Positions 11,164 to 23,906 of a stretch of 64,000 nucleotides of DNA are shown in pieces. Under the pieces are notes generated by a model. That model saw only the letters and a list, made by a program, of their open reading frames with translations. It was not told the DNA's origin and ran no database searches. The stretch is from NCBI GenBank assembly GCA_000376725.2, contig KZ308670.1:62367-126366 (forward strand), written 5' to 3'. Source of the stretch: Ladona fulva (taxonomy: Eukaryota > Arthropoda > Insecta > Odonata > Libellulidae). Both the position numbers and the translations under genes were made by a program. The stretch's first letter is position 1; each line of letters opens with the position of its first letter.

Positions 11164-11285
11164 GTAGAATCCCAACTCCTTCACCATTGGCTGTCAAAAT
11201 GCGTGGACTCCTCACCGAGGCAAGGTGAGGAGTGAGGCACTTTTTCTTTGCTCTCCTCTCGGGAGCTATAAATAGAGCAAGCGCA
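11164..11285 (+). repeat. Dispersed repeat family C, copy 1
   Basis: Contains ggcaaggtgaggagtgagg at 11219-11237, then a ctctcctc motif and gctata. The same order of motifs occurs at 18580-18735 (plus) and 39410-39580 (minus). A similar segment before the core (gaatcccaactccttcacca here) matches the minus-strand 39.5-kb copy. The family appears to be a SINE-like repeat, with a tRNA-like head attached in the 18.6-kb copy. Confidence 0.6.
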
Positions 11286-11314
11286 CGTATCTGCACCACA
11301 ATGACCGATAAGAT

Positions 11315-11588
11315 CATAGGCGTAGCCAAGGGGGTGGTTTTTGGGGTTTAAACCCCCCCACGAGGACAGAGCCAATAATAAACGAAAGCATGCGAGAGGA
11401 TGGCCGCTCCCAATTATACCATACAATCATCGCTGGAGATTCGCAGGGTATACATGTCTAAATTAATCAGTTTCTAATATCGTTACATTTTAGGCGGAAG
11501 TATTTCTGGGTGGTAGGCAATATTGTGTTTACTCCTTAGCTCTTGGTCTAGTCCCCCCCCTTATTGACAAATTCTAGCCACGCCCCTG
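11315..11588 (+). mobile_element. Repeat family D (MITE-like), copy 1
   Basis: The ends are imperfect inverted repeats: cataggcgtagcc on the left and, read inward, caggggcgtggc on the right. Near the left end is a perfect palindrome, ggggtttaaacccc (11343-11356). A second copy at 53183-53442 shares both termini, a tgcgaga motif and the 13-mer cgctggagattcg (near 11431 here) in the same order. There is no coding capacity and no convincing target duplication, so the superfamily cannot be assigned. Confidence 0.65.
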
Positions 11589-13254
11589 GATAGAAGAACA
11601 ACTTCCCGCATTCTATATGGAGTGGCCTAAATGATCACGTACAATGACAACATGGTGACATAACTGTCTTCCCATTAGCTTTCGGATACTCACAGCCATC
11701 AAAAATACTGAGATCAAAATAGATTAAAGATTTATCAACCTCTATCTTGTACCGAAAGAAAAATGGGAAACATTGTTTTTAACGAGATATAATTGCAGAA
11801 AGCGCAGATTATATAAACGAATCGGAATAAAAATGCATTAAGTTGACCAAATACTCTTCTATTATGATTACATTTGCCGTATGAATTGTAACACTTTTTA
11901 AATTATGTAGAAGTATGATATACACAATACAAAATAGAAACATTACATTTTTAATAATCATCGGTCGTTCTGTCTAGCTTTTTTACGTTTTTCTACATAT
12001 TTTGATAATTTGTGCAATCTCTAATTTCCGTAAATTATATACTGCTTGTAAATTCTGTTAAAATTTGTAAATCACAGTGGGTGAAAAATTGGGTATTGCT
12101 CTGCAGATTCTACAAGTACGAAACCAGAAATATCACAGCACTCCGCAACTTATAGGTGTACCATTAATTCATTCTGTGGATTTTGGTATCGTTCTTAAGG
12201 ATCGATCAGAAAACCGAATATTTTGATAAAGCTAGAGGCTCTTAAAATAATTTGTATCATCTCCTGATGAGAAACGTAAGCTTTGAATTTGAATCGATCA
12301 AAAGCTAATATATCGTCACAATAGTTTAAGCTCTCTGCATTTATTTCCGGGATCGAATTTTAAAACACGTTACATTTTATCACTGAGAGGTTATCGTATT
12401 TGGCCGCCAAGATATTTACCTAATCAGATAGTCAGTTATGATATTACATTTTTGGATACACTAAATATTAAATTATGCACCTCAAGGTGAAATAATATTA
12501 TTCTGAACGAGAAGATCAAAATGAAACGTGAGTCTATTCAAAATTTTAATACGAATATTAGTACAGAAGTCTCTTGTTAGAAGATAGTATTGAACTCAAC
12601 TATTACTCAACTGTTCCTTCAGTAAGTGTACTACCACGACGTTTATAAAATAAAAAGTATTCCTCGAGGATGTATATTTCCGGTGCGGATATCTTGGTAG
12701 ATATATAAATTCAATGTTTCTCGGGAAATCAGAGTACCGAAATGGAAGTGAAAGAACAATGGTAGCAGCTGGTAAGGTAACATCTTGCAGTTTTACCGCA
12801 AACAAAGAATACGCTTAGCCTGCCGTATTACTGCCGATGCTGCCTTTCCTAATATTTTGCCTATGAATGAATTTGTTTGCGTATACGCAAGCACCGATGT
12901 ATATGGAGCAACTCAACTAAATGGAGAGATTGTTCTGTTATGAGGCCGTCGAAATATAGATAGCTAATGATGATGAATAGAAAATACATGTGAATGCCAG
13001 CCACATATGGTAATAACATGTCAACAGGTCACATGTTCTCATTTCTCCACTTTCCTGCTTCAAATCTTGCTTTCAATTTCTAAGTGACATTTACTAAATA
13101 TTCTCTTTACCTTAAAATTCATACAGCTGAATCAGCTAATAATGCATTTTCCTATGGTGCATTTAAATCGTCTGAGTTGTCTATATTTTCTCCTCTATCC
13201 ATTTGAAATTAATCCATTCTATTTCATTTTCCCTAGTGTAATAGCCGATCTATT
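11589..13254. other. Gene-free AT-rich DNA
   Basis: Unique-looking sequence with only short, unsupported open frames. Confidence 0.6.
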
Positions 13255-13330
13255 GGCAGAATCATTAGCATGCTAGCGTACAATAGCCAAGGTGCCGTGT
13301 TCGATTCCTGGCTAATCTGGTTTTCCCTGA
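13255..13330 (+). repeat. tRNA-like SINE fragment
   Basis: An A-box-like ttagcatgctagcg (about 13265-13278) is followed by the B-box-like gtgttcgattcctgg (about 13298-13312), then ctggttttccc. The order fits a shortened tRNA-derived SINE head. The body after it resembles the 'cagactttt' bodies at 1.6 and 1.9 kb. Confidence 0.45.
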
Positions 13331-13437
13331 TAATTGTACGGGTGTTTTGCTTGTTTGTTTTTATCGTTGTGTCTTGCTGTAAAAATCCAGGATTTGAGGA
13401 TCATATAAATTAAAATAGATGTATACATTACATAAAT

Positions 13438-13500
13438 CCTAGCGCGGGTGCAGTCTGCCGGAGACCTTATGTTCAGTTCAAATCCAGACTAAGGCCATTA
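13438..13500 (+). repeat. tRNA-like SINE fragment
   Basis: The run gggtgcagtctgccggagacc is followed by the B-box-like cagttcaaatccag at about 13474-13487. It is a weak tRNA-like head with no clear body or tail. Confidence 0.35.
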
Positions 13501-16300
13501 TTAGAAAATATAAATATTATAGAGTAGTGCAAAGTAGTATTTAGTCAACTAAAATGCATAGCAAAGATCAGAGGATGCAAACCTAAGGCACGCGGGAGAA
13601 TTCTTTCAATACGCGGAACTCTGATGGCACTGTTCTTGTTATGCATTATTCGCTTAAAAAAAACGAAGCTCCACGGTGATTGAGTATTCCGACCATTAGT
13701 AAAGATACTTTACAATTATTTACATAAATGACGAAACCTAAGTCTATACATCTTCGACATTACGAAGTAGATGCAAACACCAACTCACTCTCTGGTTTGG
13801 CACTAAATTGGAGTGGAAGTATATCATTTATATTAAAAATGGTACTATCGCTACAAACGGTTCTCCATCCCTGAAATGTATAGTTTAATTGCTACATTAC
13901 GCAAAGAAACATTTTGAATTATAAGTAAGGATGAACATTTCTATTAATTGTGCATAGTGAGCATAAGAGCATTCAACATCGCAAACATACATATGGGTAA
14001 TGTAATATTTAAGATTCTCATTCACTCAATCTTTATTGATGCACCCCTTACGATATGCCTCTCAGTTATCACCTAATGCGTCTATTTGCAAATCCGCACC
14101 TCCTTAAACGTTGATGTGACAGTAAAAATAAGTGAGCCAAATAAGTCTTTAATATACGGTAAGGAAAGGATCCAGAAAAAAGTCGAGATAAGTTTTAGCC
14201 GCTTTCTTGGGTGGGAAATAAGAACTAAGACGCGGATTAAGCCACACTGAAGCCTTTTCGTTACCATACGGGAATCGCTACTCCTCGTCTTTCTCGTGGC
14301 CTACTTGTCCGTACGGAAGATGTGCAGAATCAGACGGTGCGAGGGTGCTAATCCGTACGCACCATAATACATGCAGCGAAGAATTTGCGATAAAAAGCCC
14401 CGGCGGTAAAGAAAGCGCATATTTGAAGTAGACTTTTGTTTTCCTTGCGCGTTGCGGTTCTCTGCATCGAAATGTCCTCTGTTTTCCGGCGAGAAGGCCA
14501 GAGGGCAGGCAAGTCGACCGCACAGTCTCTACGACAGAGGGCGGAACGACCGCAGAATCCGGAGAACTCAGTTGTTCTCGTAAATGCTGAGAGAGAGAAG
14601 GATTATGAACACATGCGGCGACTTCCCTACGAATAAGATTCGCTGCCGGATCGAAAATATGAAAAGATTCACCCAGATTAAAACGTTACACCGCAGACGC
14701 GCTCCACGTTCCCCGTTTTTCTTATTTCTTGATGTTCCCCGACGAGCGAATCTGTGAATATGCCCGCTTATTAGGGAATTAAGAATGCCACCGCCACAAA
14801 TAATTGGTTGCCGCATTAGCCCTCTTACTAACGATGTGGAGTTCTGGTGCAACGTTCCATTCATCCTGAAATATGTCCAATGATAATAATTTTTTAAATA
14901 TTGGTTTTAATTGAAACGAGGTTCTCTTACTATACTGTTATCTTTAAGATTTTAAATACACGGTTACAATCGTAAGATATTCCGATAGTGATGGGTCAAA
15001 TGCAGTCTGGGGTGCGCGATATTCTACGAGATTGTTACAATTAAATATTCAACGTCCGAATTGTAATAGGGCGTTTCGAAATATACGATGGTGTCTATGA
15101 AATGATCAGTGGACTGGTGCGGGATAACTTAGAATTGTGAAAGGAAACAAGGTGACCGAATGAGTTACACCAGCCCTAGATGGGCAACAAAACCTGGAAA
15201 TAGATTAAAGATAGGTTGGAAAGTGAAAAAATTATCGTAACTAGAAAATATATTGTAAAATGACGGAATAGATAGTCTTTAGGCCTTATTCCTATCACTT
15301 ATGAGGTCAGCTGATGACTATTTGATTGACTATCAGTGGTGATGACAATTAGTAGTATGTTTTCTTGTTTTTTTTTGCTGGTAAATTTCCTTATTGATTA
15401 AACAAGGGCTTCCATAATGCGTTAAGCCACCGTTAACGGTCTACCATGTTAGTAGAGTAATTAAATGTCCATTTTTATTATCATTAGGATTGAGGAAAGG
15501 TAAATTTCCTTGCATGATGATGTAGTGCAACAAATCCCACAGGAATAACAAGTGTGAAATATCTCGCTGTTTTACATTAATAAATTAATTAATTAATAGT
15601 TTTTGCTTCAGATATTCAATTCGTTTCAAATTTATTCGTATTATTTACTATCTTTTGTTTCAAAATTCTTTTTCAAATGCTCTAAGTGATGTTACATAAA
15701 AGATCAGAATTTGTGTAAGTTTCTTATATTCATGTTTTACACTTAACACAATCTATGCATAAAGTCTTAGTATATGTTTACTAAAAGAGATATACTCTTT
15801 TACGCTGTCCTCATGACTCTATGATAACTTAGGAAAACTTCAATTACAATATATATATAAATATAAATATGTATAATATTTCGGTTTGTATTAATTTTAA
15901 TAAATACGAAAACATTATCGGATAGTTGCATCCTTACCATTATTTACTATGGCAAATTTCGTAATTATGCTCTTTATATGGACGAATATATTTATTAATA
16001 TGTTATATTAATATATTTTATCATATATTAATGTTTTTCAAACTCGATTATTTACAGCCTTTAGTAATTAATACTTATTAAATAAGACTGCATACATATT
16101 CGTCCAAAGATTAGCTCTCCTTTTAAATTTTCCCAACTATTTCGTCAGTTGATGAACATTTATCGGACGCTATGGAAATAACACGTGCCTTATAACATGC
16201 ATGCTCAAACAGTTTCTCTCCTATATTTAAATTGGTAGGTATTGGTTGTAAATAGAGAAAACGTTACGTATGCATGGCTTAGAGTATTAAATAGCAGAAG
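13501..16300. other. Gene-free DNA including a GC-richer patch
   Basis: About 14090-14860 is GC-richer with overlapping short frames on both strands (no domain recognised). The rest is AT-rich, with a low-complexity (at)n tract near 15848-15880 and very AT-rich DNA at 15980-16090. Confidence 0.5.
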
Positions 16301-18384
16301 TTTCTCGTAATTACCCTCGCGCGTTTTAATTTCCAAAAATAAAAGTCCTGAATTCCCGCGAGAGATTGCAGCATTTTAAATTTTAGGGAAGGAGCGACGG
16401 TAGTAAAAAAGGAGAATTGAAATGTGCCTTCGATACGTTTAGTTTCAGCGTCCCCGGCGTTTTTTATTGCGCGATCATGTCCACGAGTTGCCTTTTTTGA
16501 GGTATAAATCAGAGGCGTTGTAATCCCTTAAATCCGAACAATAAATATCTCTGACGCTATGGACGGAAAATGTCGCTCCAAGTGTAATCTCAGCAAGAGG
16601 GACTTCAGACTCATTGGCGGCAATCCGTCATGCGAACAACTGTGATTGCCTCAAAGCTGCAACATTGCCACGCTCGCTGTGAATTGATTGCGTCGAACGA
16701 TTTAAATATTTTAGACCAAGGTTAAATTAAGGAAGGCTTCAGAACTGTCCACGGTTACCAGTTTTGTATGACGACTCCCCTAATTCGAGAACGATAAGTT
16801 GCCCTTCATTGTATTACGCCTCCTTTCACCTATTTGCGGTTATTAGAATACTGCTATCTGTTTGCGTTTTAAAGAGGATCGGCCAAACTGGGCTCTTTCA
16901 CAAAACCTTTGAAGTAATTAATTGATGATTTTAAACGTTTACATCAAAACAAGATATTACAATTAGCTTATATCTAAAAGAATAAGTCGATACATACAAA
17001 AGTATTTGATAGCAAGTAAAATATAGAAACTAATACCCAACTTATAGAAACAAAATGGATAATAGATACACACAAACAGAAATATTTGGGTTCTTGGGAA
17101 AATTCTTCAATTGAAGGTTAACGGAGAAAAACACAAAATGCGTGGAAATACTCACAAAAGAGACAAAACCGCGAAAATACAGAGGTGATGAAAACGCTAT
17201 CAATAATAAAGAATACAGAGGAAATTATCGACATAATTGTATTTTGTGGTGTTGTTACATTATTCATGTAATTAGTCATTATATACATTTCGATGTTGAA
17301 ACATTATGTTCTTAAATCACTATTTATTAAGCACGTAGAAAATATAAAGATCAAAACTTTGGGGGAATCTAATGCTGAAATTATCATGATAAAAATAAGT
17401 GTTCTTATTATAATTATCATAGAGAGGTTACAGATTATCTCTCTGTCAGGCTAGCAACCATTTATATCTCATATTAATTATATAATCATGTCCTCGATAG
17501 TTGAAAAATAACTGTATACAACATAGGACATAATGACATGGGTCATAGTCTTTCACTCAGTATTCACCCTAACATTAAGTTTTACTGATTTTCCATGATA
17601 TATCTAATATTTTACAATCGCTTTGAAGAGGACTGGTGGAATTTGAGCAGTAAACTGAAGTTTTTAGATTCACGTAGAATTCGCGAACATGATAATGCCA
17701 TTTTCTTAAATTATTGGTACTAAGGGCATTTGATAGTATTGTGATTTTCGAGGGATATATCTTCTGTGGTCTTCTTCCTTTGCTGCGAATATTTCTTCTT
17801 TGCTTATTCAGGCATATATAATTTTCTTGAATAACTGGGTGTTACAAAAATCTTCCTATATTTTTATTTTTATAATAGCGTTTGTCGTATATATTTTCAA
17901 TGGGAAGATGAAATTCCCTTTCCCGAATCAGTGATCTTCACGAAACCAATTTTTCTGCTCGTGAAAAAGATTCTATTTAAGTTTGTTTGACTGTGAAAGA
18001 CAAAGATACTGCCAGTGAAGAGCAATTAAAATTAATTTTGAAGCTCAGGCAAGTAAAACAGCAAGTTAACCGTGATAGATATATTTACGTATATTGAAGA
18101 ACAGCTGTATAATATTATGGTTGCACACCCACCAAAATGAGGTGTTTCTAATAAATTTTCATTGTCTCTCAAGTTTCTTATGATTCACGTAACTTTTAAA
18201 TGTAGAGTTGCTCCACACAGTTGCGCATATATGATAATTAGAGTTCACATTCCGACCTGAACGTTATCTTGTCCTCCATAACAATATAGAATATGCAATT
18301 CGTCAGCTGTAAGCAATGCAAGGTAGGTATTGTAAACTACGATTTATCAAGGTTGAATACATGAAAGAATCACGCTATGAATTA
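16301..18384. other. Gene-free DNA
   Basis: GC-richer at about 16310-16760, then AT-rich to 18384. No transposon signature or exon recognised. Confidence 0.5.
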
Positions 18385-18535
18385 TCAGTCCGTAGGGTGG
18401 TTGAATACCCATCCCCTCCGCCATTTGCGTAAAAAGCTTTAGAGTAGGGATGAGGTATACTAGACAATGTGAAGAGTAAGGTTATTTTTCCTTCCTTTCC
18501 TCACACAGCCTGAATAAGCAGAATAATTCCACGGC
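18385..18535 (+). repeat. Dispersed repeat family C, copy 2 (diverged)
   Basis: Aligns by eye with the minus-strand 39.5-kb copy: ttgaatacccatcccc, aaaagctttagag, ggatgaggtata and gaagagtaaggt occur in the same order and spacing. The hallmark core is mutated here (caatgtgaagagtaagg in place of caaggtgaggagtgagg). It lies directly upstream of another copy of the same family. Confidence 0.55.
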
Positions 18536-18540
18536 ATTAT

Positions 18541-18735
18541 GTTGACCATAGTATAGTCTGCCAGATAATTATTCCGCGCGAAGGCCGGTTTGAATCATAT
18601 CCCTCCATTATGAGCTATTAGTAGCTTTCAAGAGTTAATGAATCTTTCTAGGCAAGGTGAGGAGTGAGGTAGTTTGCAGATCTCTCCTCACGGAATCAAA
18701 ATGCTACAAACGGGAAAAGTCCATGTAAACTCGGT
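18541..18735 (+). repeat. Dispersed repeat family C, copy 3, with tRNA-like head
   Basis: A tRNA-like segment (agtctgccag, then ggccggtttgaatcatatcc at about 18584-18603) is followed by the family body: gctattagtagctttc, ggcaaggtgaggagtgagg (18651-18669), ctctcctcacggaatcaaaa and gctacaaacgggaaaag. The downstream part also matches the 39.5-kb minus-strand copy. A tRNA-like head joined to a conserved body suggests a tRNA-derived SINE. The adjacent copy 2 makes this a head-to-tail pair. Confidence 0.6.
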
Positions 18736-19685
18736 AAGAATATCCAATGAATTAAACTATCGATAGCACTTGATCAAGAGTAATCGAAACAAATGTATTA
18801 GTTATCAACCATTTTTATTAGTGCTACTATATATTATTTCCATAATTGATTTCGTAAGGGTGTAAACGTAAAACAGGCAGTAAAGCCCATTTGGATCCAT
18901 CTATTTTGATTATATGACTTGGATATGTTAAAAGTAAAGGAGGACTACATCAGGATGTAAATCAACAAAGGTTTCGGACTTGCCCGTATCTTTTAGATCA
19001 TCTTCAATCCCTCTTCCGCTGCCCCTGTCCTCTGCAACCCTTTTCCCTGAAAAACTTTTCAGCCCATCTGCCGCTGCAGTTCCTTTCCCCAACAACCACT
19101 ACGACGCCACCTTCTGTAAACTCTCCTGTCCTTGTCATTATCAGGGAATCCGAGTCTCCTTAAACCCTTTTTACAGCACGTACCCTTGCCAAGCGCACAC
19201 TATCTTCATCTAGAATGATCCGCCCTTTGTGTTAGCCCTTAACATTTTTTCTCCTTCCAATCCTCGTCTGCCGTCTTCGATTTCCTGTCTCGCTATCGGA
19301 TTTCGCGCAGAACACGTCTTATGCGGAGGTTTTGGTGTCCCCATGTAGCACCTCAAATGATATGCTTACTATCTTAATTCAGAATCAATAATTTCCTCCA
19401 TGTGATGAAATCTCTGTTTCTCGAGCAATGATTCTTTGTATAATTTTCTGCCCACAGTTAACCTTGTGACTCATTCTATTATGTATTGATATAGCTCCGT
19501 CAAGCGTGATGAATCTTTTTATTTAATTTGAATGTATACGTCTATATTAACAATGTATTAGTCTTCTATGTTGTTAGCGAGGCTGGTCCAATTAAAGAGA
19601 TATTTTTCGCAGGACGAGTTATTGAATACTGGGTAAACACCGAATTAATTGATTAACAAGCAAAACCTGCCCTCAGCGAAATCGC
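18736..19685. other. Gene-free DNA
   Basis: Pyrimidine-rich around 18990-19280, otherwise AT-rich. No gene or element recognised. Confidence 0.5.
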
Positions 19686-19840
19686 GTGGTACCGTAAATA
19701 TTTACCGTAGTGGAGAGGTCTCCATCATACACAGGTTCGAATCATGTACATGATATTTCCAACACAGCAGATCAGAACGAAGGTATTTTTCCTTAACGGA
19801 CAAGGTCCCCACGTATACAGGTTCCGTTATACTCAGTTAT
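19686..19840 (+). repeat. Two tRNA-like motifs repeated in tandem
   Basis: Two related segments, gaggtctccatcatacacag followed by gttcgaatcat (about 19715-19745), and caaggtccccacgtatacag followed by gttccgttat (about 19800-19830), both look like the 3' half of a tRNA-derived SINE head. The first carries a fair B box. Both are decayed. Confidence 0.35.
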
Positions 19841-20610
19841 ATCACTACAGATAACGTTTATGAATGAATAAATATCTTCTAAATTAAAATAAATGGAATC
19901 AACACTCATAATTTTTTCACTCGTTGCAGACTTACGTTTATGAAAACTCGTGTAATCGTTCCTCCTTTTCATTTCTTTTTCTCTTGTTTTAACCCCTAAA
20001 GCTCTTTCCTTAAAACTTTCTACGGCATAGGGCTACACGTAAGAAGAGACTAACCAGTCTCAATCTCGCCCTGAAATAAAGTCGTGTTATCACTAATAAG
20101 AAATATTTGCACTTATTAATTTTCAGTAAATCGAGAAATATGATTATCAACATAATTATGTCACTGTTAATTTTACTAGGCTTAGATTTCTCATATATTT
20201 CCATATGCATGAGCGCAGCTTCGACCGTAGCGGAGACTGTCAGGGGGTCTGATATAGTAATCGTGGCTATTAGGCTAAATGAAGAAATTTTACAAAATTT
20301 TCGTATGCATGATCAAAGTTCTCGCAACTATGTATTTAAAATATTCTACGATAAAAAATCTTCGTTCGATTTTTCTTCATGATATTTGTGCAAATTTTTG
20401 TAAGACCAATGTTTCTTATTTTATTTTTCAAAATAATGAATCCTACAAGAAGTAAAAATGAGTAGTGGTGTTAAAATGGGAATCATCAGCTTGCTGATCG
20501 TTTATGTATTTGATATGGTAGGGTAACCTACGAGTCTTTTTGTGAATTTTGATAAAATTATCCCAACGCAGTTCCTTTATAAATATGTGGGAGATCTACA
20601 ATGAGCTCTA

Positions 20611-20676
20611 TCATGCTTGGCCGAGGTGTTTACCAAACCCAATAATTTTGATCCCGTGTTCAAGTTATCCTGAAAG
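20611..20676 (+). repeat. tRNA-like SINE fragment
   Basis: The A-box-like tgcttggccgaggtgttta (about 20615-20633) and the B-box-like gtgttcaagttatcc (about 20657-20671) are in tRNA order. It looks like a decayed SINE head with no identifiable body. Confidence 0.35.
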
Positions 20677-23255
20677 AATAAACTTGGAATTTAAAAGGAG
20701 AATTAACGGATAAAAGATGACAGTACCAATTCTTTTATCATATGGCTTAAAATTGAAAATTACAAAGTTTTTATGAATGCTGATTTCATAGTGATAATTG
20801 ACAAAATATCCCCAACAGTCATTTATATAACAGCAAATTCATTTGAAATTTATCTAGGATAAAATAAACCATCCACTGGTAAAAAATATCTTGAGTTATT
20901 ATGGTCTTTTGACTGGACACTTTCTGGCTTAGCAGGACCAGATATATACAATAAAAAATATATTTTAAAATTACATTTAGTTCCGTCATGCTTGGCGGGA
21001 GCGCTAACAGTAATAATTTAATAAACAGAAAAACAGAGTGATACATCTTATTTCTGGTAAATTAAAGTTTACCTAAGTAATTTTTAAAGATATTTTATCC
21101 TAACCGGTTTCTCCAAAGAGTTGGTATCTCATCTACACTACTCTTTCAGAGAGGTCAACTCAATTTATCATCGAATTCAACTTCAATTTTCATTAGTATT
21201 GAGTACATACATATGTTTATTCAATCAACCGTCGCAATTGTGTGCAGAATTATTGCGGATTAAGCGATGGAGATGTCTCCTCTAGAAACAGGTAGAACAA
21301 CCTATTATTTCGACGATGACAACGCTAAAATGAATTAGCTTTTATAAGTACGTAGCCGTAAGCCGTTATATTATTTTCTTACATATATGTTTGACAGCGT
21401 TATGCGGGAACATTATTTTGGAAAATTGTATCTCTAATTTGTTCATATGCCATGATAAAAAACATACTGTTAACAATAAATCATGCAAATCATTATCCGG
21501 GAAAAACTAATACTGATTGCTTTCACCAGAGATAAGCCGCCATAAACTTGTTACGGCCAAGCCAAGCGCTCGTACAAGTTTTCGAATTCATGTTGTTTAA
21601 ATAAAAATCATACCCACACCGGCGCACTAGGTTATTCACGTTGAAGTTCAATATTTTATTGAATATCGAAAGATATGACCACTGTTTCCGAAGTCTCTTG
21701 TCCCTTCATGAATATCTTTTCAATTTTCAAAAACTTACTGCGCTCGGTTGTATATTGCAGCAGGAAAACATTAAAAAATATTGCGATTTAAGAAAATAAA
21801 GAACAAAGAAAACCATAAAATAACAGCCGTTAATAAAACTAATGATCCACATTAATATCGGCAGTTTAACTCCCTGTGGTACCCGCATGTAAATAGCGTA
21901 TTCGATAAGTATCAATTTTATTCTTGAAAACAGAAACCAAACGGAAAGGTTTTATTTTGACCTCAGAGGTAAATAGGCTCCTCACGATTCATGAACAAAG
22001 CTGCTCGATTTTTCTCTGTGTGCGTTCATGATTAAAATTATTTTCCCGCCGAAATTCTCAGAGAAGGGCTATAAATTTCAGATCAACCGTATCTTTTGTT
22101 TCAATTCCACGAGCCTCAAATTGCAATCCACAATATAAATCACATTTTACGGCTTGAGGAGACTAAATGGTGGAAAGTGTAATGTGTGGTAATTGTGAAT
22201 CATTCATTCGCCTCGCGATCGTAGCGACCGAGGGAGGCAAATTTACTGGAGTTTAATGTTCTCAAGGCGCAGTAAATTTTGTAACACCATTTGGCTCGCG
22301 CAGACTATTTTTGTAGCGTATGTGTTTCACTCTGGTCGACGCCTCCTTTAGCGATGTATGCGAAGGGAAACCTAAAGTGAAATCTCTTAAATACATTACC
22401 AGGGTGCCAAAGAAATACCGAGGCGGGTTGTGTGCAAATCATAGGCAGTCAAAATTACAACGAGAAAATACGGCGCGGTCAGCATACGAAACCTTCTTGC
22501 TCGCAGTTTGCGACTATTTTTTGCGGCTTAAAATTTACATCGGAGTACGTAGTTTTTATGTCATTACCACTGATGTTTCAGATATGGCATACCTATTCTT
22601 TTGATTAATGATTGAATCAAAGATAATTATTTCTGGGTACATTATGAGTTTCATTTGAAAGGGCAATATTTTTAGCAGTAATATTATTATTAAAGGTGCT
22701 TCGACAAGTAAAAAATATGGCCTCCCACCGGGTATCAAAGCCGGGGCCACTTCCATAGAAAGGCGAACGCGCCATAGTTTTAATAAAATCATATGTATTT
22801 GTTCTTCTTTGGCTCTTTGGCTGAGAATACTGCATTAAAGTCATGACTGCTAATAATGAATAGTAGTGATAATCAACCTCTTCAAGATAAAGTCTCTAAA
22901 ATTTTATTTCCAAGCTTGTCTCCAAATGGTTTTATTGGTGATGGTTTTTAGAGTTCTTTCCTACTTATTAATATAATCATCAGTGGCCTAGACCACTCTT
23001 TCATAATGTCTCTGTAAACAGTTAACAGGTGATGGGAATAATTACTCAAATATATGTATTTAGACAGTCAGTGGCTTTAAGTCTCTTTTAATTTGCTTAT
23101 AGTTAATTTTTTTCGCAGAAACTATGTATAGCGTTAAGGAAAAAAAGAAACAGCACTGGAAAACCGCAAAACATTTTAAATATTTAAAATAATATTTTCA
23201 CAGTTAAATAAATGCATAAAATTAAATCAAAATCTCGATACCGGAGATTTCGGCG
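20677..23255. other. Gene-free DNA
   Basis: AT-rich, with a GC-richer patch at about 22200-22550 holding an unremarkable 94-residue open frame (22320-22604). No recognised domain or transposon. Confidence 0.5.
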
Positions 23256-23494
23256 TTGACTCAGGTTACCACTTTGTGGGTAACTGCTTTAGCCTCATTC
23301 AAGTGCAACTGTACGAAAAATGGAAGGTCTGGATTGAAGTCACAGACTCGACCAACTTATTCTGTTATGATTTCCCGCCGAATACTGCTCAGGAAGCCCT
23401 CTTGGGCGTTCAACCGTGTGAGTGCGTTGGAGAGTACTGACGTTTCGGCAACAACCTCTGCTGCCATTTTTAAGGATGCCGAGTTATTTCCAGT

Positions 23495-23595
23495 ATTAGT
23501 ATATCCAGTTTAGTTTTTATATAGTTTAGTATTATATCCAGTTGAGTTAATCCCAGTAGCTACTTCCAATTATTATAGTATAGTGTTAGTTCCAA
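23495..23595. repeat. Short degenerate tandem motif in the PLE 3' region
   Basis: The motif tatccagtt recurs at about 23503 and 23535, interleaved with tagtttagtatta-like copies. It is a local tandem degenerate repeat immediately downstream of the PLE stop codon on the minus strand. Confidence 0.45.
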
Positions 23596-23906
23596 TTCTC
23601 ACTCAGGAATATTCCCTCATCTCGAGTCATGATTCTTTTTGTGGAGACGGACCCCACTTGTCTCCTTGTAAATCCAATATCCCTTTCCTCTGCACAGAAT
23701 TTTCGCCTTGTCTTGCTGTGGTCTCCGATAAGGGAGAGGTCTGCGATAGCTGATTTCGCAGGTTGACTAAGTCGGATGCATCTTTCATGCTCCTTTATGC
23801 GTACTTCAATAGATACATGGTAATTAAGCGTGATTATACTCGGCCAAGACGTATAACTCGACATCCTTAAAAACAGCAACGGAATTCGTTGCCGAAACGT
23901 CTCCAC
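23586..23906 (-). pseudogene. PLE GIY-YIG endonuclease C-terminal remnant
   Basis: The 106-residue frame contains VRIKEHERCIRLSQP and KSAIADL, matching the conserved block downstream of the GIY-YIG core in Penelope-like polyproteins. There, a basic RxxEH segment is followed by a 'QPxKSAxAxH' segment. It ends in TRDEGIFLSENWN followed by a stop, which resembles the usual PLE carboxy terminus (N-R/E-D-G-x-x-LS-x-W). The upstream part (SYTSWPSIITLNYHV) does not preserve the GIY and YIG signature, and the expected His after 'KSAIAD' is missing, so the domain is dead. The methionine at the minus-strand start is not a genuine start codon. In a live element this would be the end of a reverse transcriptase-endonuclease polyprotein. 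The family assignment is firm and the lack of function is inferred from the missing residues. Confidence 0.7.
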
